Positions 43,364 to 51,919 of a DNA stretch of 64,000 bases are shown here, piece after piece. The stretch lies in the NCBI RefSeq assembly GCF_000720325.1, contig NZ_JOJM01000035.1, positions 39,747 to 103,746 of the forward strand, read 5' to 3'. A program made the translations under genes and the position numbers. Each line of letters opens with the position of its first letter. The stretch's first letter is position 1. This stretch comes from Streptomyces sp. NRRL B-1347 (GTDB lineage: Bacteria > Actinomycetota > Actinomycetes > Streptomycetales > Streptomycetaceae). The notes beneath the pieces are model-generated. The model was given only the letters and a program-made list of their open reading frames with translations. It had not been told where the DNA came from and ran no database searches.

Positions 43364-44806
43364 ATGGGATCCACCTCTGGAACGCCCGGTACGTCCGGCG
43401 TCGGCCGCCGCGACCTGATCAAGCGCAGCGCGGCCCTCGGCATCATCTCCGTACCCACGATGAGCTTCCTGTCCGCGTGCGCCTCGGGCGGCGGTGACGA
43501 CGACGAGAAGGCCAAGACGGTCAAGAAGACCAAGGACAACCCCTTCGGCGTCGCCAAGGACAACGACCTGGACGTCTTCATCTTCAAGGGCGGCTACGGC
43601 GACGAGTACGCCAAGGCGTGGGAGGCGTCCTTCGAGAAGAAGTACGGCGGCGAGGTCGCCCACAGCGGCGAGCAGGACGTGACCGGCAAGCTCCAGCCCC
43701 GCTTCAACAAGGGCAATCCGCCGGACGTCGTCGACGACTCCGGGTCGAAGAAGATGAAGCTGGACACGCTGTTCAAGGAAGGCCATCTGACCGACCTCAC
43801 ACAGCTGCTCGACGCGCCGTCCATCGACGACCCGAGCAAGAAGATCCGCGACATCATGCTGCCCGGCACCATCGAACAGGGCACGTTCGGCGGCAAGTTC
43901 CACGCGCTGTTCTACGTCTACGCGGCCTGGGGCCTGTGGTACTCCAACAAGCTCTTCAAGAAGCACGGTTGGGACGTCCCCAAGACCTGGGACCAGCTCC
44001 TGGACATCATGAAGGACGCCAAGTCCAAGGGCATTGGAGGCCTCGCCCACCAGGGCAAGTACCCGTACTACATGAACATCGTGATCATGGATCTGATCGC
44101 CAAGACCGGCGGCATGGACGCCGTGAAGGCGATCGACAACCTCGACCCCAAGGCGTTCGTCGGCAACGACGCCGCCGAGCGCTCCATCGAGGCGGTCTAC
44201 GAGATCGTGGAGAAGGGCCTGTTGATGCCGGGCACCAACTCCCTGGAGCACACCGAGGCCCAGACCAAGTGGAACGAGTACAAGGCGGTCTTCATCCCGT
44301 CCGGCTCCTGGCTGGAGAACGAGCAGGCCAAGCAGACGCCCGAGGACTTCGAGATGACGTTCCTGCCGCTGCCGCTGCTCCCCGACTCCAAGATGAAGCT
44401 GCACGCCGTGCGCGTCGGCGCCGACGAGCCCTTCATCGTGCCGTCCAAGGCGAAGAACGTCCCCGGCGGCCTCGAATTCCTGCGCCGGATGCTGTCGAAG
44501 GAAGGCGCGACCGACTTCGCCAAGAAGGCCAGTTCGCTCTCCGTGCTCGGCCCGGAGTACGTCGACAAGAGCGTCGAACTGCGCCCCGGCATCAAGACCG
44601 CGCTCGCGGCCGTCGACGACTGCCCGGTCCCGGAGCGCTTCAACTTCCGCTATTCGGAGTGGTACGGCGAACTGGACGTCGAGATCCAGAACGCCACCGG
44701 TGAGCTGATGGCCAAGCGCCTCACCCCGAAGAAGTGGCTGGAGCGCTGCCAGAAGGCCGTCGACAAGGAACGCGCCAAGGGCACCGACAAGAACAAGAGG
44801 AAGTAG
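43364..44806 (+). CDS. ngcE: GlcNAc/chitooligosaccharide ABC transporter substrate-binding lipoprotein
   Basis: A 480-residue solute-binding lipoprotein. The N terminus has GRRDLIKRSA (twin arginine at 15-16) and lipobox FLSAC with Cys39, so export may be by the Tat route. The rest is a family 1 sugar-binding fold (DVFIFKGGYGDEYAKAWEASFEKKYGGEV; YVYAAWGLWYSNKLFKKHGWDVPKTWDQLL). The gene order with two permeases and a ROK regulator equals ngcEFG-rok7B7 of S. coelicolor. NgcE proteins bind GlcNAc, chitobiose or longer chitooligosaccharides. The ATG at 43364 has GAGG eight bases upstream. No ATPase gene is present; such systems share MsiK. Confidence 0.88.
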   Translation: MGSTSGTPGTSGVGRRDLIKRSAALGIISVPTMSFLSACASGGGDDDEKAKTVKKTKDNPFGVAKDNDLDVFIFKGGYGDEYAKAWEASFEKKYGGEVAHSGEQDVTGKLQPRFNKGNPPDVVDDSGSKKMKLDTLFKEGHLTDLTQLLDAPSIDDPSKKIRDIMLPGTIEQGTFGGKFHALFYVYAAWGLWYSNKLFKKHGWDVPKTWDQLLDIMKDAKSKGIGGLAHQGKYPYYMNIVIMDLIAKTGGMDAVKAIDNLDPKAFVGNDAAERSIEAVYEIVEKGLLMPGTNSLEHTEAQTKWNEYKAVFIPSGSWLENEQAKQTPEDFEMTFLPLPLLPDSKMKLHAVRVGADEPFIVPSKAKNVPGGLEFLRRMLSKEGATDFAKKASSLSVLGPEYVDKSVELRPGIKTALAAVDDCPVPERFNFRYSEWYGELDVEIQNATGELMAKRLTPKKWLERCQKAVDKERAKGTDKNKRK

Positions 44807-44840
44807 CCACGAGGTTCAGGCGAGCCAGGAGCAGGGTGTC

Positions 44841-45770
44841 ATGCATCGGAAAAAGTACCCGTTCATCGTGGGATTCCTCGTCCTTCCCGTCGGGCTCTAC
44901 CTGCTGCTGGTGATCTGGCCCTACGTCCAGACCATCAGCTACTCGTTCACCGACTGGAGCGGCGCCTCCCAGAACTTCAGTTTCGTCGGGTTCGACAACT
45001 ACAAGGACCTGGCCAACGACGACGTCTTCCTCAAGGCGCTCCGGCACAACGCCCTGCTCCTGGTCCTCGTACCGACCCTGACCATCCTGCTCTCGCTGTT
45101 CTTCGCCTTCATGGTGAACGTCGGCGGGCGGGGCGGCGCGGGCGGCGTCTCGGGAGTGAAGGGCTCCGGTTTCTACCGGATCGTCTTCTTCTTCCCCCAG
45201 GTCCTGTCCGTCGCGATCCTCGCCATCCTCTTCAAGGCGGTGTACCGCGGCGACGACTCGGGCCTGATCAACGGCAGCCTCCAGGCCGTCGGGCTCGGCG
45301 ACAAGAACAACCCGACCGAGTGGCTGAACGATCCCGACCTGGTCCTGTGGTGCATCGTCTTCGTGATGGTCTGGGCCGGGGCCGGCTTCTACATGGTCCT
45401 GTTCTCCGCCGCCATGCAGTCCATCCCGAAGGACATCTACGAGGCCGCGCTCCTCGACGGCGCCGGGCGGATCCAGACCTTCTTCCGGGTCACGCTCCCG
45501 CTGCTCTGGGAGACCATCCAGACGGCCTGGGTGTTCCTCGCGATCCTCTCCATGGACGCGTTCCTGCTGATCTCCACGCTCACCTCCCAGGACTTCGGCG
45601 GCGGCCCCGACCACAGCAGCGAGGTCATCTCGACGTACCTGATGCGCAACTTCCAGACGTACAGCAAGAGCGGCTACGCCTGCGCCATGGGCGTCGTGAT
45701 GCTGCTGCTCACCCTGATCGTGTCCATCGTCACGCTGCGGCTCAGCCGCCGCGAGCGCATCGAGTACTAG
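44841..45770 (+). CDS. ngcF: Sugar ABC transporter permease
   Basis: A 309-residue inner-membrane permease with about six to seven helices (first at about 8-28: FIVGFLVLPVGLYLLLVIWPY). The EAA loop that docks the ATPase is EAALLDGAGRIQTFFRVTLPLLWET. It lies 34 bases after ngcE and 15 before ngcG, one operon. Together with NgcG it forms the channel for GlcNAc or chitooligosaccharides. Confidence 0.9.
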   Translation: MHRKKYPFIVGFLVLPVGLYLLLVIWPYVQTISYSFTDWSGASQNFSFVGFDNYKDLANDDVFLKALRHNALLLVLVPTLTILLSLFFAFMVNVGGRGGAGGVSGVKGSGFYRIVFFFPQVLSVAILAILFKAVYRGDDSGLINGSLQAVGLGDKNNPTEWLNDPDLVLWCIVFVMVWAGAGFYMVLFSAAMQSIPKDIYEAALLDGAGRIQTFFRVTLPLLWETIQTAWVFLAILSMDAFLLISTLTSQDFGGGPDHSSEVISTYLMRNFQTYSKSGYACAMGVVMLLLTLIVSIVTLRLSRRERIEY

Positions 45771-45785
45771 GGAGGCGCGAGCGAC

Positions 45786-46718
45786 ATGACGGCTCCCGCG
45801 ACGCAACCCCCCGTCACCAAGGCCGCCGTACCCGGGCAGCGCGGCGGCGGACGCGGCGGCCCCGGCCGCCGCGACGGGATGGAGGGCAAGACCCTCAACG
45901 CCTTCTCGCACGGCTTCCTGGTGCTGTGGGCGATCATGATCGTCCTGCCGCTCTGCTGGATCCTGCTCGGCAACTTCAAGACCGACTCGCAGATCAAGTC
46001 CAGCGCCTGGACCTGGCCGACGGAGTGGACCTTCGACGCCTTCCAGCGCGGCTGGGAGAAGGGCGTGGGCGACTACCTGCTCAACACCCTCATCGTGATG
46101 ATCTTCTCGGTGCCGCTCACGATGCTGCTCGGCGCCATGGCGGCCTACGTCCTGGCCCGCTACGAGTTCGTCGGCAACCGGTTCCTGTACTACTTCTTCG
46201 TCGCCGGGTCGATGTTCCCGGTGTTCCTCGCGCTCGTCCCGCTGTACTTCATGGTCGACCGCCTGGGCATGCTGAACACGTACCAAGGGCTGATCCTCGT
46301 GTACGTGGCGTACTCGCTGCCCTTCACCGTGTTCTACCTGTACTCGTTCTTCCGGACGCTGCCCACGGCCGTGCACGAGGCGGCGGTGATCGACGGCGCC
46401 TCGCACACCCGGGTGTTCTTCCAGATCATGGTGCCGATGGCCAAGCCGGGCCTGATCAGCGTCGGGATCTTCAACGTGCTCGGCCAGTGGAACCAGTACA
46501 TCCTGCCGCTCACCCTCATGCAGAAGCAGAGCGGCGGCGACGAGGACCGCTCGATGCTCGCCCAGGGCCTGGTGAGCCTGATGAACCAGGGAAACTACGA
46601 GACCGACCTGCCCGCCCTGTACGCGGGCATGACGATCTCCATGATCCCGGTGCTCGTCGTCTACGTGTCCTTCCAGCGGCAGGTGCAGTCGGGCCTCACG
46701 GTGGCCACCCTCAAGTGA
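45786..46718 (+). CDS. ngcG: Sugar ABC transporter permease
   Basis: A 310-residue permease of the MalG/CUT1 type with six helices. It has a longer cytoplasmic N terminus rich in Gly and Arg (about 1-35), and the EAA loop EAAVIDGASHTRVFFQIMVPMAKPG. It is the third gene of the ngc operon, and there is no cognate ATPase gene after it. Like other Streptomyces CUT1 importers it probably uses the shared ATPase MsiK, encoded elsewhere. Confidence 0.9.
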   Translation: MTAPATQPPVTKAAVPGQRGGGRGGPGRRDGMEGKTLNAFSHGFLVLWAIMIVLPLCWILLGNFKTDSQIKSSAWTWPTEWTFDAFQRGWEKGVGDYLLNTLIVMIFSVPLTMLLGAMAAYVLARYEFVGNRFLYYFFVAGSMFPVFLALVPLYFMVDRLGMLNTYQGLILVYVAYSLPFTVFYLYSFFRTLPTAVHEAAVIDGASHTRVFFQIMVPMAKPGLISVGIFNVLGQWNQYILPLTLMQKQSGGDEDRSMLAQGLVSLMNQGNYETDLPALYAGMTISMIPVLVVYVSFQRQVQSGLTVATLK

Positions 46719-46966
46719 GCCCGGCGCCCCCGAGGCGTCAACCCATCAAGTGAAGACGGTGCCCCGTGCGCGGGCCGGGGCCGGACGGAGAGGTGTGACC
46801 TCGGTGTCCGGTCCCGGCCTGCTCGCGTACCCTCGACAGGCGCCCTGAGCAGCCCTGGATTTCCGTCAAGGACTTGACTGAGGTAACACCTTCAGCAGAG
46901 CTTGGAGTTCACAACTTGTACGGGCGGCGAGGGCGCCGTCCGCCATAGGCGGGAGTGGATGAGTCG
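46719..46966. promoter_or_regulatory. Promoter region of the ROK regulator
   Basis: About 250 bases between ngcG and the ROK gene. TTGACT (46875-46880) is a plausible -35. The near-dyad CTGAGGTAACACCTTCAG (46878-46895) overlaps it and could be an operator for the ROK protein itself. No clear terminator follows ngcG. Confidence 0.35.
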
Positions 46967-48166
46967 ATGGAGACTCCGGGGTCGCAGTCGTCACTGCACC
47001 GAGCAAACCTCGAGCGGGTCGTGCGCGCGGTACGGCTCGCGGGATCACTCACGCAGGCGGAGATCGCCAGGACGACGGGCCTGTCCGCCGCGACCGTGTC
47101 GAACATCGTCCGGGAGCTGAAGGACGGCGGCACCGTCGAGGTCACCCCCACCTCGGCGGGCGGCCGCCGGGCCCGCAGCGTCTCGCTCAGCGGCGACGCG
47201 GGCATGGTCATCGGGGTGGACTTCGGCCACACCCACCTGCGCGTCGCGCTCGGCAACCTGGCCCACAAGGTGCTCGCCGAGCAGGCCGAGCCGCTGGACG
47301 TGGACGCCTCCGCCGCCCAGGGCTTCGACCGGGCCGAGCGCCTGGTCGGCCAGCTGATCGAGCAGGCCGGCGTGGACCGGAGCAAGGTCGCGGGCGTCGG
47401 GCTCGGCGTGCCCGGGCCCATCGACGTGGAGTCCGGCACCCTCGGCTCCACCTCGATCCTGCCGGGCTGGGCGGGCACCAAGCCCGCCGAGGAGCTCAAG
47501 GACCGCCTCGGCGTGCCCGTGCACGTGGACAACGACGCCAACCTGGGCGCCCTGGGCGAGCTGGTCTGGGGCAGCGGCAAGGGCGTCAGGGACCTGGCGT
47601 ACATCAAGGTCGCCAGCGGTGTCGGCGCCGGGCTCGTGATCAGCGGCCGGATCTACCGGGGGCCCGGCGGCACGGCGGGGGAGATCGGGCACATCACCCT
47701 GGACGAGTCGGGCCCCGTCTGCCGCTGCGGCAACCGCGGCTGCCTGGAGACCTTCACCGCCGCGCGTTACGTGCTCCCGCTGCTCCAGTCCAGCCACGGC
47801 ACCGATCTGACCATGGAGCGCGTCGTCGCCCTCGCCCGCGAGGGCGACCCGGGCTGCCGCCGGGTGATCGCCGACGTCGGACGGCACATCGGCAGCGGCG
47901 TCGCGAACCTCTGCAACCTCCTGAACCCCAGCAGGGTGGTCCTCGGCGGCGCCCTCGCGGAGGCGGACGAGCTGGTGCTCGGGCCGATCCGGGAGTCGGT
48001 CGGGCGGTACGCCATCCCGAGCGCGGCCCGTCAACTGACCGTGCTTCCCGGGGCACTTGGCTCGCGCGCCGAGGTGCTCGGCGCCCTCGCCCTCGCGCTC
48101 AGCGAGATGGGGGATTCGACGCTTTTGGACGGGTCAATCCCGACGGCGACACCTGCCTTCACTTAG
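46967..48166 (+). CDS. rok7B7: ROK-family transcriptional regulator (Rok7B7 type)
   Basis: A 399-residue repressor. A winged helix-turn-helix (about 10-65; GSLTQAEIARTTGLSAATVSNIVRELK) is followed by a ROK sugar-kinase-like domain with MVIGVDFGHTH (ATP-site strand), VHVDNDANLGALGE, the GEIGHI segment and the zinc cluster CRCGNRGCLETF. Position between ngcEFG and xylFGH identifies it as the counterpart of S. coelicolor Rok7B7, reported to affect xylose transport, carbon control and antibiotic production. The start is taken as ATG 46967; GTG 46955 would add four residues. The stop codon lies at the edge of a dyad preceding xylF. Confidence 0.88.
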   Translation: METPGSQSSLHRANLERVVRAVRLAGSLTQAEIARTTGLSAATVSNIVRELKDGGTVEVTPTSAGGRRARSVSLSGDAGMVIGVDFGHTHLRVALGNLAHKVLAEQAEPLDVDASAAQGFDRAERLVGQLIEQAGVDRSKVAGVGLGVPGPIDVESGTLGSTSILPGWAGTKPAEELKDRLGVPVHVDNDANLGALGELVWGSGKGVRDLAYIKVASGVGAGLVISGRIYRGPGGTAGEIGHITLDESGPVCRCGNRGCLETFTAARYVLPLLQSSHGTDLTMERVVALAREGDPGCRRVIADVGRHIGSGVANLCNLLNPSRVVLGGALAEADELVLGPIRESVGRYAIPSAARQLTVLPGALGSRAEVLGALALALSEMGDSTLLDGSIPTATPAFT

Positions 48167-48187
48167 ATAACGCATGGCACCGTTATC
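48166..48187. promoter_or_regulatory. Candidate ROK operator in the xylF promoter
   Basis: GATAACG-N8-CGTTATC is a perfect dyad directly after the ROK gene, followed by AAGGA-N5-TCCTT (48196-48210). The region is AT-rich and contains the only plausible promoter for xylF. Binding by the adjacent ROK protein is inferred from position. Confidence 0.55.
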
Positions 48188-48288
48188 ATCTCGTTAAGGA
48201 TTTACTCCTTGACGCGTGTCGGGTGGCCGAGTTGACTTCGAGCCACCTCGGCCGCAACGACGCGGCCACGTCAGGGAGGCACCCCCAA

Positions 48289-49389
48289 ATGAATGCATGG
48301 ACGCGCCGCGTCGTCATAGGCACCGCGACCCTTTCCATGGCCGTCACCCTCGCCGCCTGCGGTGAGGCCGGAGGCGGCGATGACGACAAGGGAAGCGGCG
48401 GCGACGGAAAGACGATTGGTCTACTCCTTCCGGAGAACAAGACCACGCGTTATGAGACCTTCGACCGTCCGATCATGGAGGCGAAGATCAAGTCGCTGTG
48501 CGGCGACTGCGAGATCAAGTACAACAACGCCGCGCAGGACATCGAGAACCAGAAGAAGCAATTCGACGCGCTCATTACGCAGGGCGTCAAGGTCATCATT
48601 CTCGACGCCGTGGACTACAAGTCCACGAAGAGCTGGATCGAGCGGGCCGACAAGCAGGGCGTCCAGGTCGTCGCGTACGACCGACTGGCCGAGGGCCCGC
48701 TGTCCGCGTACGTCAGCTACGACAACGAGAAGATCGGCCGCCTCCAGGGCGGCGCCCTGGTCAAGGCCCTCGGGTCCAAGGCCAAGGAATCGAACGTCGT
48801 CATGATCAACGGCTCGCCGACCGACCCGAACGCCCCGTTCTTCAAGAAGGGCGCCCACTCGGTGCTCGACAAGAACGTGAAGAAGATCGCCTACGAGCAG
48901 GACATCCCCGACTGGTCGCCCGACGAGGCCAACAAGAAGATGGCCACCGCCATCGACAAGCTCGGCAAGGGCGGCATCGACGGCGTCTACTCCGCCAACG
49001 ACGGCATGGCCGGCGGCATCATCACCGCCCTCAAGCAGCGCGGCATCGACGTCCCCGTCGGCGGCCAGGACGCCGAACTCGCGGGCATCCAGCGGCTGCT
49101 GAGCGGCGAGCAGGCCTTCACGATCTACAAGCAGATCAAGCCGGAGGCCGAGACCACCGCCGAGATCGCGGTGCGCCTGCTCAAGGACAAGAAGATCGAC
49201 GACCTTATCGACCGCAAGGTCAACTCGCTGAGCGGCGACTACAAGGGCATCCCCGCCAAGCTCTACGACGCCCAGGCGATCACCAAGGACGACGTGGCCG
49301 GCACGATCGTCAAGGACAAGGTCTACAAGGCGAGCGAGATCTGCACCAAGCAGTTCAAGGCCGCCTGCGCCGAGGCCGGGATCAAGTAG
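48289..49389 (+). CDS. xylF: Xylose-type ABC transporter substrate-binding lipoprotein
   Basis: A 366-residue periplasmic-binding-protein-like lipoprotein with lipobox TLAAC (Cys24), a short acidic Gly linker, then two alpha/beta lobes of the ribose/xylose group (IGLLLPENKTTRYETFDRPIMEAKIK; GVKVIILDAVDYKS; GIDGVYSANDGMAGGIITALKQRGIDVPVGGQDAELAGIQRLLSGEQAFTIYKQ). The ATG at 48289 has AGGGAGG upstream. It starts the xylFGH operon under the neighbouring ROK regulator. D-xylose is the likely ligand by synteny. Confidence 0.9.
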   Translation: MNAWTRRVVIGTATLSMAVTLAACGEAGGGDDDKGSGGDGKTIGLLLPENKTTRYETFDRPIMEAKIKSLCGDCEIKYNNAAQDIENQKKQFDALITQGVKVIILDAVDYKSTKSWIERADKQGVQVVAYDRLAEGPLSAYVSYDNEKIGRLQGGALVKALGSKAKESNVVMINGSPTDPNAPFFKKGAHSVLDKNVKKIAYEQDIPDWSPDEANKKMATAIDKLGKGGIDGVYSANDGMAGGIITALKQRGIDVPVGGQDAELAGIQRLLSGEQAFTIYKQIKPEAETTAEIAVRLLKDKKIDDLIDRKVNSLSGDYKGIPAKLYDAQAITKDDVAGTIVKDKVYKASEICTKQFKAACAEAGIK

Positions 49390-49600
49390 CCCGGTCCGGT
49401 CCCCGGGGGCGGCACGCCCCGCCGTTCCCCGGGAGTTGACGCGGCCATGAGGCCGCGAGACACCTTCCTCAGCGTCCGGTGCCCGCACGGTCTTCTCCCG
49501 GCACCTCCCGCCCCGCAGCCGTCAGGGCGGGCACCGGCACCCCCTTGTCCTTCAGCGATTCACCATCCCCGCCGGTCAGGCGGTGAAGGAGATGATTCAC
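49390..49600. other. xylF-xylG intergenic region
   Basis: A 211-base gap within the operon holding self-complementary GC sequence, including GCGGCC-ATGA-GGCCGC (49441-49456). It may stabilise or attenuate the transcript so that the binding protein is made in excess. It ends with the AAGGAG ribosome site of xylG (49586-49591). Confidence 0.45.
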
Positions 49601-50386
49601 GTGTCCGCTACGCCCGTGCTGGCGTTGCGCGGGGTCTCCAAGCGGTTCGGCGCCGTCCAGGCGCTCACGGACGTAGACCTCGAGATCCACACCGGTGAGG
49701 TGGTCGCCCTCGTGGGCGACAACGGCGCCGGAAAGTCCACGCTCGTCAAGACCATCTCAGGCGTGCACCCCATCGACGAGGGCGCCATCGAGTGGGAGGG
49801 GCGCGAGGTCCGCGTCGCCCGCCCCCACGACGCCCAGAACCTCGGCGTCGCCACCGTCTACCAGGACCTCGCGCTCTGCGACAACCTCGACGTGGTCGCC
49901 AATCTGTTCCTCGGCAGCGAGCTGAAGAGCGCCAGTGTCCTCGACGAGATCCGGATGGAGAAGCGCGCCCGGGAGCTCCTGGAGACCCTCTCCATCCGCA
50001 TCCCGAGCGTCCGCATCCCCATCGCCGCCCTCTCCGGCGGCCAGCGGCAGGTCGTCGCCATCGCCCGCGCCCTGGTCGGCGACCCCAAGGTGGTCATCCT
50101 CGACGAGCCCACCGCCGCCCTCGGCGTCGAGCAGACCGCGCAGGTCCTCGACCTCGTGGAGCGGCTGCGCGAGCGCGGCCACGGCGTCATCCTCATCAGC
50201 CACAACATGGCCGACGTGCGCGCCGTCGCCGACCGCGTCGCGGTGCTCAGGCTCGGCCGCAACAACGGCGTCTTCAACGTCGCCGACACCACCCCCGAAG
50301 AGATCATCGCCGCCATCACCGGCGCCACGGACAACGCCGTGACCCGCCGCCGGGCGCGTACCGCCACGAAGGAGGACGCGAAGTGA
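49601..50386 (+). CDS. xylG: Sugar ABC transporter ATP-binding protein, single domain
   Basis: A 261-residue ABC ATPase with Walker A GDNGAGKST (39-47), signature LSGGQRQ, Walker B VVILDEPTAALG and H-loop LISHNMAD. E. coli XylG and RbsA carry two such domains in about 500 residues; this one carries a single domain, the FrcA-like short form, so it should work as a homodimer. GTG 49601 is preferred because AAGGAG lies nine bases upstream; GTG 49583 would sit before that site. It overlaps the permease gene by GTGA. Confidence 0.9.
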   Translation: MSATPVLALRGVSKRFGAVQALTDVDLEIHTGEVVALVGDNGAGKSTLVKTISGVHPIDEGAIEWEGREVRVARPHDAQNLGVATVYQDLALCDNLDVVANLFLGSELKSASVLDEIRMEKRARELLETLSIRIPSVRIPIAALSGGQRQVVAIARALVGDPKVVILDEPTAALGVEQTAQVLDLVERLRERGHGVILISHNMADVRAVADRVAVLRLGRNNGVFNVADTTPEEIIAAITGATDNAVTRRRARTATKEDAK

Positions 50387-51684
50387 GCGACCTCGCCAAG
50401 ACCCCCACCGGCAAGCCCGCGGCTCCCGTGGACGCCGAGCCGTCCGCGGCCCCCGTCGCGGCCGTCGACCCCCGCCTCCTGGTGCGCGAGCAGGGCTTCG
50501 CCGGGTACTGGACGGAGTTCCTGCGCAAGGTGCGCGGCGGTGAGCTCGGCTCGCTGCCCGTCGTCGTGGGCCTGATCGTCATCGCCCTGGTCTTCCAGCT
50601 GCAGAACGACAAGTTCCTGTCCGCCTCCAGCCTCGCCAACATTGCCGTGTTCGCCTCCGGCGTCGGCATCATGTCCGTCGGCATCGTCTTCGTGCTGCTG
50701 CTCGGCGAGATCGACCTGTCCGTCGGCTCCGTCGCGGGCGTCGCCGCCGCCGTCTGGGCGGTGCTCAGCGTGAACCACGGCTGGGGCGACTGGACGTCGG
50801 TGTTCGCCGCCGTCGCCTGCGGCGCGGTCATCGGCGCCCTGCACGGCGTCTTCTTCGCGAAGGTCGGCGTCCCCGCCTTCGTCGTCACCCTCGCGGGCTT
50901 CCTCGGCTGGAGCGGTCTGCAGATCTGGCTGATGGGCAAGGAAGGCAGCATCAACACGCCGGCCGGCTCCGTCGTCGAGGACCTGACCGCGCACTTCTTC
51001 GCCGACAAGGCCGCCGCGTACGGGCTCGCGCTCGTCGCCGTCCTGCTGTACGCGGGCGCGCAGCTGCTCGACTCCAAGCGCCGCAAGGGCGCGGGCCTGC
51101 CCTCGCGGCCGCTCAGCGAGGTCCTGCTGCGCACCGGCGTGCTCGCGGTCCTGTGCTTCGTCGTCGCGTACTTCCTGAACGAGCCGTCGGGCGCCCGCGG
51201 CCTGCCGCTGGCCCTGGTGCTCTTCCTGGCCGTGCTGGTGATCGCGGACTTCGTGGTCCGCCGCACCACCTTCGGCCGCCAGGTCTTCGCGGTCGGCGGC
51301 AACGCGGAGGCCGCCCGCCGCGCGGGCATCAACGTCGACCGCGTACGGATCATCGTCTTCGCGATCTCCGGCATGCTCGCCGCCTTCGGCGGCCTGTTCA
51401 TCGCGAGCCTGTCCGGCGGCGCCACCAAGAGCCTCGGCGGCGGCAACACCCTGATGATCGTCATCGCGGCGGCCGTCATCGGCGGCACCAGCCTCTTCGG
51501 CGGCCGGGGCAAGATCTGGTCCGCGCTGCTCGGCATGCTCGTGATCCAGTCGATCCAGCAGGGCCTGAACCTGGAAGGCATGGCGAGTGAGATCCAGTAC
51601 ATGATCACCGGTGCGGTCCTGCTCGCCGCCGTCGTGATCGACTCGGTCTCCCGGCGCACCCAGAAGTCCGCAGGCCGCGCCTGA
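50383..51684 (+). CDS. xylH: Xylose-type ABC transporter permease
   Basis: A 433-residue permease of the ribose/xylose (CUT2) type with about ten to twelve helices after a Pro/Ala-rich cytoplasmic N terminus. Characteristic pieces are GVGIMSVGIVFVLLLGEIDLSVGS and GRQVFAVGGNAEAARRAGINVDRVRI, the latter the cytoplasmic coupling loop. Its GTG start overlaps the ATPase stop. It is the last gene of xylFGH, followed by a hairpin terminator. Confidence 0.92.
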   Translation: MSDLAKTPTGKPAAPVDAEPSAAPVAAVDPRLLVREQGFAGYWTEFLRKVRGGELGSLPVVVGLIVIALVFQLQNDKFLSASSLANIAVFASGVGIMSVGIVFVLLLGEIDLSVGSVAGVAAAVWAVLSVNHGWGDWTSVFAAVACGAVIGALHGVFFAKVGVPAFVVTLAGFLGWSGLQIWLMGKEGSINTPAGSVVEDLTAHFFADKAAAYGLALVAVLLYAGAQLLDSKRRKGAGLPSRPLSEVLLRTGVLAVLCFVVAYFLNEPSGARGLPLALVLFLAVLVIADFVVRRTTFGRQVFAVGGNAEAARRAGINVDRVRIIVFAISGMLAAFGGLFIASLSGGATKSLGGGNTLMIVIAAAVIGGTSLFGGRGKIWSALLGMLVIQSIQQGLNLEGMASEIQYMITGAVLLAAVVIDSVSRRTQKSAGRA

Positions 51685-51695
51685 TCTCCGCGGGT

Positions 51696-51732
51696 CCGTG
51701 CCCGGTGCCGGTTCGTCCGGTGCCGGGCACGG
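51696..51732 (+). terminator. Terminator after xylH
   Basis: CCGTGCCCGG (51696-51705) pairs with CCGGGCACGG (51723-51732), with inner CCGG pairs, 12 bases after the stop. Confidence 0.8.
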
Positions 51733-51755
51733 GTGCGTTCCCGGGACCACCCAAG

Positions 51756-51771
51756 GGGAACACATGTTCCC
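51756..51771. promoter_or_regulatory. Dyad upstream of dxs
   Basis: GGGAAC-ACAT-GTTCCC, a perfect 16-base inverted repeat 149 bases upstream of the dxs start, after the xylH terminator. It has no U-tract, so an operator is more likely than a terminator. No regulator is assigned. Confidence 0.4.
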
Positions 51772-51919
51772 ATTTCAGGTGTACGTACCAGTCGGTTTAC
51801 GGCCGATCGCGTGAGGTACGCCTCCCGGGCCGGACTCCGCCGTCAACGGCGGAACATTAGACTCGACAGGCCCGGCAATGCTCGAACAGCGCTACACGCT
51901 CTACTGCAAGGAGGCACGG

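Noticed and set aside
51756..51771. Terminator hairpin for xylFGH
   Set aside because: A stronger hairpin directly after xylH already serves; this dyad is 70 bases away and has no U-tract, so it is listed as a possible operator only.
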